64,000 bases of DNA from Hemileia vastatrix (Eukaryota; Basidiomycota; Pucciniomycetes; Pucciniales; Zaghouaniaceae), in assembly GCA_030280995.1 (NCBI GenBank), contig JASXTE010000014.1:10246156-10310155 (forward strand). Reading direction: 5' to 3'. Positions 54,362-64,000 of this stretch are shown here, in pieces. Numbering within the stretch: the stretch's first letter is position 1; every line of letters begins with the position of its first letter. The position numbers and the translations under genes are program-made. The notes below the pieces were generated by a model, which searched no databases, was not told the DNA's origin, and saw nothing but the letters and a program-made list of their open reading frames with translations.

Positions 54362-57300
54362 TAGATAGTTTACTTGTGTGCAAAGTAAACTATCTTATCT
54401 CTCCCAGTGCACAGAACCTCCATGTCTTAAGGACTGGAGCTGCCTTAAACCGCTTGAGATTCATTCTTTTTAAGGAGGATATCCCCTTCAGTTGTCTTAT
54501 ATACTCTGGAGCTTCAATTTCTTTTGTTAGTTTATCTTTTGCCGAGAAGCTTCAACTAACATTTACAGATGTCAATAGAACTCCAATCTACTTGGTCGAA
54601 TCAGAGGAACCCAAATATTGGGTAAGTAAGAAGGTTTTATGGGTTTTCAACTTTCCGAACTTTCCCCCCTTCAAGTGGGAATTATCAGTCTTGGACGCCC
54701 CAAGGATGGATGATACCATTCTTGGCCATGACTTTTTAACGCATTGGAATCCCAAAATTGATTGGACTAGGGGATTGATCACCCCATGCTCTAAGTATAT
54801 TTCTGATTCTTCAATGCAGGTCAATAGGGAGTTAAACAACCCCCCTGACAACATCCTTCTAGAGGACAAATCTCTGCCAGATGACTTGCAAGCATCTGAT
54901 CTTTCTCTAAATGAGAAATTGGCTAACTCTTCTAGCTCGATGACTTCACTCGAAGAGGATTTAAATTGCCTCAAAGTAATTGAATTCTGCTCTCTCAATT
55001 CAGGTATCCCCTCGACAGATTCTCTCGAAGATGAAGAGGACGACCAAATCAATGTTGAAGCCATTAAATCAACTCTACCAGAAATCTACCACAATTTCCT
55101 CGATGTTTTCTCAATCTGCAAGGCCGATAAGTTACCACCTCATCGACCCTACGACCATCAAATAGAGTTAATAGGCCCAGTACCTCCGGCAGGTCCTGTC
55201 TATTCTTTGTCGAAGGACGAATCTCAAGTTCTTCGAGACTACATTGCAGAGAATGTAGCAAAAGGTTTCATCAGAGCCAGTAAATCTCCAACCGGCTCCC
55301 CTGTCCTCTTTGTAAAAAAGAAGGACGGTAGTCTTAGGTTGTGTGTTGACTATAGAAAGCTCAACACAGTCACTAAGAAGAATGCATAACCTGTTCCTCC
55401 TATGTCATTACTTCTTACCCTTTTTAATGGTGCTAATTTCTTTTCTAAAATTGATCTTAGAGGCGCTTACAATCTGATTCGCATTGCAGAAGGTCATGAA
55501 CCACTGACTGCAATGCGCACTAGATTTGGTAGTTTTGAATATTTAGTTATGCCTTTTGGATTGTGTAACACACCTTCAACTTTTCAAACTTTTGTTAATG
55601 ACATCTTTCAAGATGTTTTTGAACAATTTGTAGTCGTCTATTTAGATGATATTTTAATATTCTCAAAAACACTAGATGAACATATTCATCATGTTGGACA
55701 GGTCCTAAATCGTCTTTGAGATCATGGTCTCTACGCCAAGCATAATAAATGTGAATTCCACCTCAAATCAATTGATTTTTTGGGGTTTACGTTTTCCACT
55801 GACGGTTTAGTCATGGATGACAAAAAAGTCCAGAAAATCCTGGAATGGCCTGAGCCCAAAACCATTAAATCACTCCAAGGATTTTTGGGTTTTGCTAACT
55901 TCTATAGAAGATTTATTAAAGATTACTCTAAAACTATTTCCAATCTTACTTCTATTCTTAGAAAAGACATTTTTTTTGTTTTTACTTCTATAGCACGAAA
56001 GGAATTCGAAACACTAAAAACGGCGTTCACCACAGCCCCAATTCTTTGACATTTTGATCCTTCTGCTTCGACAATAGTTGAGACAGATGCGAGTGATTAT
56101 GCTATTGCAGGGGTCATCTCTCAATTAAATCCTGAAACAAATTTGTTTCATACTGTTTCTTTTGAGTCACGCAAACTCATAGCCGCAGAATTAAATTATG
56201 AAATTCATGACAAAGAGCTTTTAGCTATTATCCATTGTCTTAAAAAATGGCGTTCTTTTCTTCTCAGCCTAGATAGTCCTTTTCAAATTTTAACAGATCA
56301 TAATGCTTTAAAATACTTCATTTCTTCCAAAGTGTTAACCAGGCGTCAAGCCAGGTGGGCTGAATTTTTGTCTGAATTTCCCTTCTCTATTTCCTATCGC
56401 CCAGGTAAGAACTGCATTGTCCCAGATATCTTGTCACGTCGGGACAACGTTTACCCACAGAAGGGGGACGCATTTGCTGACAAGAACCCAGCAAATGTGC
56501 AATCAATCTTCAACAAATCAATGTTAACGACTCATCAACTTAATTCGATGACAATTCAATCTTTTCGAAATCCACTATCCAACATCCTCGAAGCTCAGTC
56601 GAAGGACGATTATTGTTTAGGGTTAAAAGACAAAATACTCTAGAAGCAAGGGGCCAAAAGATTTAGTATTGAATCAGGTCTATTAGTCTTCGAAGGTAGA
56701 GTAGTCATACCTGACAAAAATGAGATAAAATTATGGATTTTCAACAGTCGACATGATTCTCCATTAGCTTGTCATTTTGGGGTTGATAAAACCTACCAGT
56801 TAATAGCGAGGGATTTTTTCTGGCCAGGTATGACCAGGGAAATCAAGGCCTATATAAAAGCTTATTACAAATGTAATAGGAATAAGGCTCCCCGTCACCG
56901 GAAGCATGGTTTGCTTCAACCACTTCCTATTCCCTCTAAACCTTGGGAATTTTTATCGATGGATTTCATTTCTCAACTTCCTATTTCTAATGATTTTGAT
57001 GCTATATTAGTAATAGTAGATAGATTTTCAAAAATGTCTATTTTTATTAAAACCACTACTACTGCTACAGCAGAAGATTTGTCAAAATTGTTTCTAAAAT
57101 ATGTATTTGCTAAACACGGCTTACCAAATGATATTATTTCAGATAGAGGCTCATTGTTTGTATCCACATTCTGGACCCAACTGTGTCAACAACTCAATAT
57201 CACGAGGAATCTCTCCACGGCCTATCACCCTGAAACCAATGGTCAAACAGAAAGAGTTAACCAAATCCTCGAACAATATCTTTGAATGTATGTCGGTTAC

Positions 57301-58008
57301 CAACAAGACGATTGGACCACATGGTTACCATTGGCCGAATTTGCTTATAATAACTTGACTCATTCTTTGACACGACAATCTCCCTTCGAAACCATTTATG
57401 GACAACATCCTCGATTCAACTCAATCCATGTAGGAACTAATCATCCTGCGGAACATTATCTTTGAACTATATCATGACTCCAAGAAGAACTTAAAACAAA
57501 TTTGGAATCAGCGATTCGAAGATACAAGGAACAGGCCGACAAACATCGACAATCTTCTCCTTCCTTTAAACCAGGCGACAAAGTATGGCTCAACGCACGA
57601 AACATTTGAACAACAAGACCATCAAAGAAACTGGCTGAAAAGCGCTTGGGACCATTCTAAATCGACTCTGAAGTCTCTAAAACTGCATTTCAACTCAAGT
57701 TACCTCCTAAATGGCAGGCGATTCACCCTGTTTTCCATGTATCTCTCCTGGAACTGGCTCGAGAAATATACCTGGGCAAGAACCAACCCCCTCCGGAACC
57801 GGTCAAAGTAAAAGATCATCTAGAGTGGGAAGTAAGTCGTATCCTTGATTCAAGAATGCGCAAGGGGAAACTTCAATACCTCGTGGAATGGGAAGGCTTC
57901 CTCAATGACTCAGACAAAACATCCTGGGAACCAGCCATCAATGTTTCTAACGCCCCTGAACTTCTAAAATCTTTTCATTTGAAATATCCTTTAAAACCAA
58001 AACCTTAA
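54343..58008 (+). pseudogene. Element F pol: protease, RT, RNase H, integrase, chromodomain
   Basis: One frame, about ten stops, no frameshift. Protease has I-Y-S-G-A-S, Tyr in place of the catalytic Asp. Reverse transcriptase: [25 protein letters not shown]. RNase [18 protein letters not shown] and I-L-S-R-R-D-N. Integrase: H-F-G-V-D-K-T in the zinc region (one Cys is Tyr), then M-D-F-I-S, S-D-R-G-S and T-N-G-Q-T-E-R-V, so all three acidic residues remain. The chromodomain (about 57830-57990) reads W-E-V-S-R-I-L-D-S-R and Y-L-V-E-W-E-G, then W-E-P-A-I-N. Chromodomains of this family guide integration to methylated-histone chromatin. Ends TAA 58006. Confidence 0.92.
54364..54394 (+). other. 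Perfect 12-bp hairpin at the gag-pol junction of element F
   Basis: GATAGTTTACTT pairs with AAGTAAACTATC around a 7-base loop (GTGTGCA). It starts three bases after the gag stop. Pol is in the -1 frame relative to gag, and the two frames overlap over 54343-54361. Confidence 0.7.
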
Positions 58009-59115
58009 AATTTCTTTTATTTTAAATTTTCTTTTTCTTTTTTTTTCTCTTTTCTTTCTTTTTTCTCTTTCTCTTAAAAATCTAAAACACCTCTTAAATT
58101 TCTTAGCCTTGTTTTCTTTTTTTTCTCTTCTTTTTCTTTCTTCTCCTTCTATAAAATTTTCTCCAAAACCAACTAAAATCAAAATCAAAATCAAAATTAA
58201 AATTAAAAAATTAAAAAATTAAAAAATTAAAAAATTAAAAAATTAAAAAATTAAAAAATTAAAAAATTAAAAAATTAAAAAATTAAAAAATTAAAAAATT
58301 AAAAAATTAAAAAATTAAAAAATTAAAAAATTAAAAAATTAAAAAATTAAAAAATTAAAAAATTAAAAAATTAAAAAATTAAAATTTAAAATTAAAAATA
58401 AAATAAAATAAAATAAAAATAAAATAAATAAAATAAACATAAATAATAAAATAAAATAAAAAAACTTTTAAATCTCTCTAAATGTTTTTTTTTCTTCTCT
58501 TTTTTCAATTCTCTAAATACATTCTTTTCTTAAATTTAAAATTCTCTTTAAAATTTTCTTTTCTAAAATTTATTCTCTCTTTAAACTTTCTTTCCTTTGA
58601 ACCATCAAAATCTTGTACGACACAACCATCTCCTCGAACTTAACTTCAACCTCTAAATCTCCATATAAAATTCTTTGAACAAATGATTCTTCTTTTTCAA
58701 ATTCTCTTTAAATCCTAATTCTGTTTTTTTTCTCTCTTTTCAACTATCTAAAAATTCCTAAAAAAATCAATAAAAAACTTTTGGCAAATAACAAATTCTT
58801 CTTTCATTAAATTCTCATTTCAACAAACTCATCTCAATCACCAACCATTTTTTTCTTTCTCTCTTCTCTTACATAAATTTTTCTTTTAAAACTTAAACTT
58901 CTTTCAATTAAATAACTTCTTTCTTTTTCTTTCTTTATTTAAATTTCTTCTTTCAAATTCTAAAGCAAAATTTTATTTAATACTTTTTTTCTCTCTCTCC
59001 CAAATCTTATAAAAAATAATATTCACCTTAAATACAATAAAATAATACAAAAAATAAAAAAATAAAATAAAACTAAATACAATTCTACTTTTCTACTTCT
59101 TTACATCTCTCCTTT
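58009..59115. other. Pyrimidine-rich noncoding stretch of element F
   Basis: CT- and T-rich (58010-58150, 58480-59000) with an A/T minisatellite between. Sense pol and the antisense gene converge here. No gene. Confidence 0.6.
58204..58383. repeat. AATTAAAA octamer array, about 22 copies
   Basis: Near-perfect 8-bp tandem repeat (AATTAAAA) in the 3' noncoding region of F. Confidence 0.95.
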
Positions 59116-60084
59116 TCATTTCAAATTTTTCTCTTTTAATTTTTCTCGAACCAATCTTTTCATCTTCTCCAAAATTACCCTTATCTCCTTCCTACATTTC
59201 TCAAATACCTCCTCCTCTCCTACCGGAACTACCTCTCCAATCTCCAACAGTTCCTCTTCCACGTTGAAGGAAGTAGCGTTGATAATTGTATCGACCTCCC
59301 CACACAACTCTTCTGCAAACCTAACTCGTCGACCCTGACAAGGCTTCTTCGACCACACCTGGTCCAGCGTTTCCTCAGGTTCTTCGATTCCACCCGTGAC
59401 CGGATGGTTTGCCTCAGTTGGCAAAAGCGACGCAGGTTCCCTGATTGGGTCCTCAATAAAATTTGATGTCTAAACAAGAACTCATCAGTAACCTCATCCC
59501 TAGAAAAAAAAAAAAAAACATCAACTAAAACTTACTTTGAAGATGGGGTCAGGTTCTAAGAACAACCTTGGAGCCACCTCTACCTCTGCTTCTCTCTCCT
59601 CCTCGTCATCTTCAATGACCACCCGTTGTTTCTTGGGTGTCCGCCCTGGAACAGGGACTTCATCCTCATCTTCCTCCACCAATTCGTTGATCTCTTCTTC
59701 GACACCCTGTTTCGAACTTGTGGCCTGGGTTACCCAGGTTGTGATCTCGTTGTTGAGCTCCTTATCATTCTCCCCCACCAATTTTTCATCTCCAACCGAG
59801 ACATCCCAAATGTCTTCGACCACCTCTTTTGTTTTAGGGATTACCCAAAACTTGGTCTTGGTGAATCGTCGTTCAATCTCTGTGTTCTTTGTCAACGCAT
59901 CGCACACCACTCGTCACCAACGGCAAAACTCAAATTTCTGGCGAGGGCCTCGAGTCGCCGTACTTTTGACACAGAAGTATTCCATCGCTTCACAAGCCGT
60001 GCAAGCCTGGGAAATCTGCCGCGTAACCATTCCCCCATCCGCTTTAGGGTGTGGAGGCGTAGGTGTTGGGGTAGGACAGTTCAT
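59116..60084 (-). pseudogene. Antisense Cys-rich gene of element F (one stop)
   Basis: ATG at 60084 (MNCPTPTPTPP). Exon 1 is 60084-59536 and exon 2 is 59469-59116. The intron (59535-59470, 66 bp) has GTAAGT and TTGTTTAG, phase 0. The length would be 300 aa apart from one TGA at about 59911. The cluster C-x2-C-x6-C-x15-C is followed by a sixth-position Cys, with the expected fifth Cys lost near the stop. The middle is very acidic (E-E-D-E-D-E-V, D-D-E-E-E-R-E) next to a basic T-P-K-K-Q-R. The C-terminal exon ends in a charged helix (F-E-K-C-R-K-E-I-R-V-I-L-E-K-M-K). The start is 109 bp from the 3' LTR. Same position and plan as the genes in B, C and D, but in an unrelated retrotransposon lineage. 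Confidence 0.65.
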
Positions 60085-60192
60085 TATAATGAGGAAATTA
60101 ATAAACAAGAAAAAATATATAGAGGGAAGGGAAACTAGTGTGAGAAGATGACTCAAGCTCAACGGAGCTTGTGATTCTTATACCCGGGCATC

Positions 60193-60962
60193 TGTCATGC
60201 GCCACGTGACACTCGAGGCAAAAGCAGCTCATTAAATCAATAATATCGAGTTCTAAATCTATACTCGAAGCGCAGAAAGCAATTCTCCATAGCAACTGCA
60301 ATTCCCCTTTGTGTACTTACTATTCAACTGCGCTAGCCTAAACTCTAAATCTAAATTAGTCAATCTCTCAATAGTGTGCCTTAGTCTTAATTTCAATAAG
60401 CGACGCACAGCGCTATGATCAATGTAATAGTACATTAGTAGTTTTCATTAAAAGTTTGTTAATTAATTAAAAGGGGTAAATTGAGCATGGACGGATATTA
60501 GCGAAGAGGGTCTAAGTGTATGTTATTAATGGTCTGTGGTATGGAAATGGTGCGATGAGAGGGAGGTCAATGCGAGGAGGAATAAAGGATATAAAAGGGT
60601 TGGGTATTTGGTTCGATATTCCTTATAATTAAATTAAATTACGTATTTACATTTAATAGTGGTAAAATCTTTTAAGTTAAATCATTATTATTGTATCTTT
60701 CTTTATTTTCTCAATAATCATTTATAAATCCTAAATATTTGATTGTTGAGTTTCCAACCCTTTGTGAGATCTTAAGAATTTCTATTACCTTTGAAACTAT
60801 ATTATAATTCTTCTTGAACATACCTCGAACCCGTAGCTCTTACTTCGAGTGACCTTTGAATCACTTCCTCGAATCATTCCTCTGTGCTTCGAAGAAGTTT
60901 ATAAACCCCTCATCTCACTTTCAGGAACATCCTCGACCTTGTGCGTAGGTCATCCGGTGACA
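60193..60962 (+). repeat. Element F 3' LTR
   Basis: 770 bp. It keeps more CG dinucleotides than the 5' copy at several sites. It ends GGTGACA next to GTACC. Confidence 0.93.
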
Positions 60963-60967
60963 GTACC

Positions 60968-61980
60968 CATGGGTGGGGAATCTAGATTTTGCCTTGGCAA
61001 GTGTGGGGGTGACTGATGGGCTGGCTGCTCTATCAACTGTTACCCCAGATTGTCTGTTTCCAACCCCTTCTCTTAATTAGGTTGAACCCTAGTACTGGTT
61101 TTTCTTAACAGGTTTTAGTCCTCTATGACTTTAAACTGGAAATTTCTTTTGGTCTTCAAGTGCCAGACTCTTCACAATTATTGGTTTTGGTTTTTGTGTT
61201 GGATGTTGTGCTTTTTGTTAGAAGGTACCCAGGGGGGCTTCTAGATTTTATTTTGGAAAGCCTTGGGGTAATTGATGAGCTGGCTGCTCTGTAGAACAGT
61301 TACCCCATAATTTCTGTTTCAAGTATTTTGTTTGTCCTAGTTTAATCCTAGTTCTGGTTTTTGTTATTCAGGTTTTAGTCCACTATGACTTTAAACTGGA
61401 TTTGGACTGGCTTCTGTGTTTCCCTGGAGTGGCAGAAGAACACTGGTGGTCTCCCATCATTTTTACTTATTGGAGGGAGCCCACCCAGTGATCATTTCTT
61501 TGGATTGGACATATTCTTTTTCTTTTTTTTTCTGATTTTTTTGTGTTCATGGTTTTGTTAGATAGTAGTTTTAGATTATTTTCTTTTTTCTCTTTTTCTC
61601 TTTTAATTTTATATGGGGGTTATTAGGATGTAACGAGGGAAAAACCACAAAATTATAGTGTTACCACATCAGGGTCACCCGGATGTGGGCAAGCATTAGT
61701 GGGGAAAGGCTCATCAATTGGCCAGGCAATGCTATTTTCTTTTTTATTTATTTCATTTATTTCTGTGTTTCACTTTTTATTATTTTCTTTAATTTTAAAT
61801 TTTTTTTTATCATAAATCATTTAAAATATTTACTTGTGTATCCACATCAAGGTGCACTTGGATGTGGGTAAGTTATCAGGGTATCAGCTCATCAATTGGC
61901 TGGGGGATACCATTTGTAATAATTATTTAGTTCATATTAGTTTATTAATTTCATTTAAATATTGTTTTCAAATTCTTTTA
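60968..61980 (+). ncRNA. Structured 3' region of element E, resumed after F
   Basis: Two long hairpins (about 61000-61047 and 61260-61308) and hairpin repeats near 61113 (AGTCCTCTATGACTTTAAAC) and 61376. Then the TCCC/GGGAG hairpin with CACTGGTGG and CCCACCCAGTG (61441-61492), CCACATC/GATGTGG at 61842-61867, and GGTATC (61880-61885) with GATACC (61906-61911). The order and content equal those of C (23540-24490). Confidence 0.7.
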
Positions 61981-63318
61981 TGTTAGTTGTCAGTCAGTTG
62001 TCTAGAAGAGAAGGAGTAAAGGGGGAGTAAATAGAAGAGGATACAGAGGAAAGGACTATTGGTAATAAAAGAAATAAAGTGTATAAAGATTATTTAATTT
62101 ATTGGGTAGATTCAAAGACGTTTTCTTGAGAGGTGAAAACAATGAGGGTTTTATTAAATAATAATATTATTTTTACTGTAAGAACTATGCGCGGCAGACA
62201 CTGAGATCAGTATCAGACTTAAAGCAACCTTTTGTTTGTTATATAGAGTTTTAATTAGATTTTTATTACTAATAAAAATAGCATAAACGTAATATGAAGA
62301 TATATTTAAATTGTTGAGTGTATAATAAGTGATGCTTCTACAGGGGATTATCCAAGGCCCTTTTATAGGCAATGGTCCCCTGAAGCGCTAAAAATGACTA
62401 TATACAAAAAAGTAATGAAGTAAAACAAAAAGATAAGAGTAGACATTTGTAACATAGTAACTAAGAGAAAAATATACGAAAAATAACAATTATCCCAATT
62501 AAGACTGTAAAATTCCCATCCCAAATTCCCCAAATTAGTTTCTATAGATTAATAAGTAACTAAACAACCATGTGATCTAATAACTATGGGAAAAACAAAT
62601 CAAAACAAGTAATACAATCTGTTTTCAGTATTTCTAAGTGAAACAATTGACATGTTTTGATGCAACAAGGTATGCAATCAATTTAATTCAGCATAAGTTT
62701 ATATAATTTAATTGTTTTCACTTATGTAGTTAAATACTAGTTAACTGAAACAATCAATTAAATTAATTTGAGAAATTATAATACTATTTGATAAAATAAG
62801 TATTATAATTTATTTAATTTTCTTCCTGACACAATTAAGGGTCAAAAAAAGCGCCATTACTTATTGTTTAATACTATATGAAAGATGTAATTTAATATAT
62901 AAATTTAAATAATTAATTTAATTATATTGTAAGTCAATTTTAAACTTATAATTATAATATATATTTTCAATTAATTAAATATTAATTTATAATTATTAAA
63001 TACATAAAAATGCGCCATTATTTGTGGAATATAAAATATATTATGTTTAATTTAAATGTATAAAATTTATATAAACAATAAAATCAATATAACACTTATA
63101 TGTAATAAGATATTTATATGATTTTATTATGCAATAAAATATTAATTTATATACATTAAATATAATTCATACGCCCTCTTTCAGGTTCTATAAGGTAACA
63201 CATCATTTACTGGGCTCCTGGAATAGCCTGGCTGACACTCCCTCACTCTAAAAAAACAATAAATAAAAAAAAATGCTAAGATTTTTTCTTTTTGTATTTT
63301 TTCAACAGAGTAGGCACC
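61981..63318. other. AT-rich noncoding stretch
   Basis: No gene supported. TATAAAAGGGCC on the minus strand (about 62355-62368) may be a promoter in an LTR of the minus-strand element G. GCGCCATTA occurs twice (62849 and 63012). 63181-63318 may be the 3' untranslated part of G. Confidence 0.4.
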
Positions 63319-63560
63319 ACGCAATATGGGGGGCGGACTTGCTAGCGAGTCCGCAACCTTGGACCCAAACTCACCACAGATTGAGCACACATTGAGCTAT
63401 TGATAAAGGAACCATACAATCAGGGATGAACACCACTCAGAAGAACAGTTTTAGGTGGGTGTCCAAGTAGAGTTCAGCATGAGTTCAGTATGAGTTCAGT
63501 CTGAGTTCCATCTGAGTTCAGGTTGAGGACTTGCTAGCAAGTCCACCCCCTATATTGCGT
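63319..63560. mobile_element. Small inverted-repeat element (MITE-like), 242 bp
   Basis: Terminal inverted repeats of 34 bp with three transition differences. The left end reads ACGCAATATGGGGGGCGG and the right end, reversed, ACGCAATATAGGGGGTGG. Both continue into GACTTGCTAGC(A/G)AGTCC, itself a palindrome (perfect on the right, 63527-63544). The interior has about five 11-bp units of ATGAGTTCAGT type (63465-63525). No clear target duplication and no coding capacity. Confidence 0.75.
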
Positions 63561-64000
63561 AGTGAGGCAGATTTGAAATCTCCTTGCCAGGTATCCATGC
63601 ATCATGTTCAGATGATTTGTTCTTATATCTCAATAAATATTCAATACCTCTTTCAGAAGTGATAATTCTATCATTGAGAATTTTATCAATTTCTGCTGTT
63701 TCTGTGACTTCCTGAGGGTTTTTCTTAGGTCTTCCCCTTCTTTTGGGAAATAATTCACTGTTGGAAGTATAAGGCTTAAGCAAAGAAATGGGAAAAACAG
63801 GATGTTTCCTATCATATGGAGAATACAATACAACTTCCACTGCATAATCACCAAACATTCTTTTAGCAACAAATGGGCCTACAAAAGGGTCTTTTAATTT
63901 GTGGTTACCTTGTAAATTGAAATTGACAGTAGAGATCAACACTTCATCACCCTTGTTAAATGTGTATTCTTTATGGGATTTATCCCATCTTTTCTTTTCA
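63550..64000 (-). pseudogene. Element G pol, C-terminal part with chromodomain
   Basis: The frame is open from the right edge. It shows the integrase C-terminal region (D-P-F-V-G-P-F-V-A-K-R, H-P-V-F-P-I-S-L-L-K-P-Y), a basic R-R-G-R-P-K-K and a chromodomain (I-D-K-I-L-N-D-R, Y-L-L-R-Y-K-N, D-A-W-I-P). The last codons Y-A-I and the stop TAG come from the end of the inverted-repeat element, so the natural C-terminus is replaced. Ty3/gypsy chromovirus; possibly the same family as A, which lies on the same strand, but the overlap needed to test this is missing. Confidence 0.85.

Larger units (their letters stand above)
52333..60962 (+). mobile_element. Element F: chromodomain Ty3/gypsy element (Tf1/sushi-like)
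   Basis: 8630 bp with 770-bp LTRs and a perfect GTACC target duplication (52328-52332, 60963-60967). The content is gag, one-frame pol with YLDD reverse transcriptase, DDE integrase and chromodomain, and a minus-strand Cys-rich gene before the 3' LTR. It lies in the 3' noncoding region of E, with the interrupted sequence continuing at 60963. There is no tRNA-type primer site; self-priming is suggested. Stops are mostly TGA at former CGA codons. Confidence 0.93.
31855..61980 (+). mobile_element. Element E: Ty3/gypsy retrotransposon interrupted by D and F
   Basis: E consists of a split 5' LTR (31855-32122, 44762-45559), primer site, gag-pro (45651-48033), pol (48546-52233) and a 3' structured region split by F (52234-52332, 60968-about 61980). 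Its antisense gene and 3' LTR are not found; the right end near 61980 is approximate. Order of events read from nesting: H, then E, then D and F. Coding regions are broken. Confidence 0.85.

Noticed and set aside
53895..57660. Alternative genetic code reading TGA as an amino acid
   Set aside because: Stops of all three kinds occur, TGA ends other intact frames, and most TGA sit at family Arg codons, fitting CGA decay.
59537..60151. Plus-strand Ser/Thr-rich frames of 170-204 codons
   Set aside because: They are shadows of exon 1 of the antisense gene of F, which has better start, intron and Cys evidence.
63181..63390. 69-codon minus-strand frame
   Set aside because: Largely the translation of the inverted-repeat element.
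22004..64000. tRNA, rRNA or snRNA genes
   Set aside because: No cloverleaf with A and B boxes or rRNA core motifs recognised on reading; the tRNA-like words are primer sites at LTR edges.

Overview
The window looks like repeat-rich nuclear DNA of a filamentous fungus, most probably a basidiomycete. This is inferred from three things: reverse transcriptases of the type with an F-I-D-D catalytic box followed by a KGP motif, short introns (49-98 bp) with GTAAGT donors and CTAAC/CTAAT branch points, and many C-x2-C-x6-C zinc-cluster proteins. I see no host housekeeping gene, rRNA or tRNA. The sequence is AT-rich and almost entirely nested Ty3/gypsy-type LTR retrotransposons.

Layout. 1-5240 (-): partial element A (gag, protease, RT, RNase H; integrase lies beyond the left edge). 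5390-22003 (+): element B, with gag-pro and pol split by a complete non-autonomous element N (9675-15414, -). B's 3' part carries two antisense genes. 22846-31152 (+): remnants of element C (integrase tail, structured 3' region, a 1-kb AAAAAT array, two antisense genes, 3' LTR). 31153-31854: LTR and leader of element H, related to F, cut by element E. 31855-about 61980 (+): element E, whose 5' LTR is split by element D (32123-44757, +) and whose 3' noncoding region is split by element F (52333-60962, +). 61981-63180: AT-rich noncoding DNA. 63319-63560: a small inverted-repeat element. 63550-64000 (-): the chromodomain end of another pol (G).

How the parts work together. B, C, D, E and N are one related group. 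D, E and N have a tRNA-Lys-like primer site, and the group (apart from B) has a 3' region of conserved RNA hairpins. F and H look like Tf1-type chromoviruses that would self-prime. The sense strand of each autonomous element carries gag, protease, RT, RNase H and integrase. All pol genes here are broken by stops, frameshifts or catalytic changes. D is the best preserved.

Most unusual content. (1) Between pol and the 3' LTR, elements B, C, D and F carry a spliced gene on the opposite strand. It encodes an N-terminal six-cysteine cluster, a Ser/Pro-rich or acidic linker and a short C-terminal helical module. In D (202 aa) and B (287 aa) this antisense gene is intact after removing canonical introns, although pol is dead. 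Start codons lie 49-124 bp from the 3' LTR, which suggests an antisense promoter in that LTR. (2) A dispersed repeat of about 24 bp forms a 4-bp stem with a 6-nt loop followed by TTAAACTG. Its stems co-vary (CCTC/GAGG, AGTC/GACT, GGTC/GACC). It occurs more than 50 times in noncoding arrays and also in pol, where it is always read in one frame as L-x-x-E-x-K-L. (3) Several longer hairpins in the 3' region are conserved between elements, one with a compensatory base-pair change.
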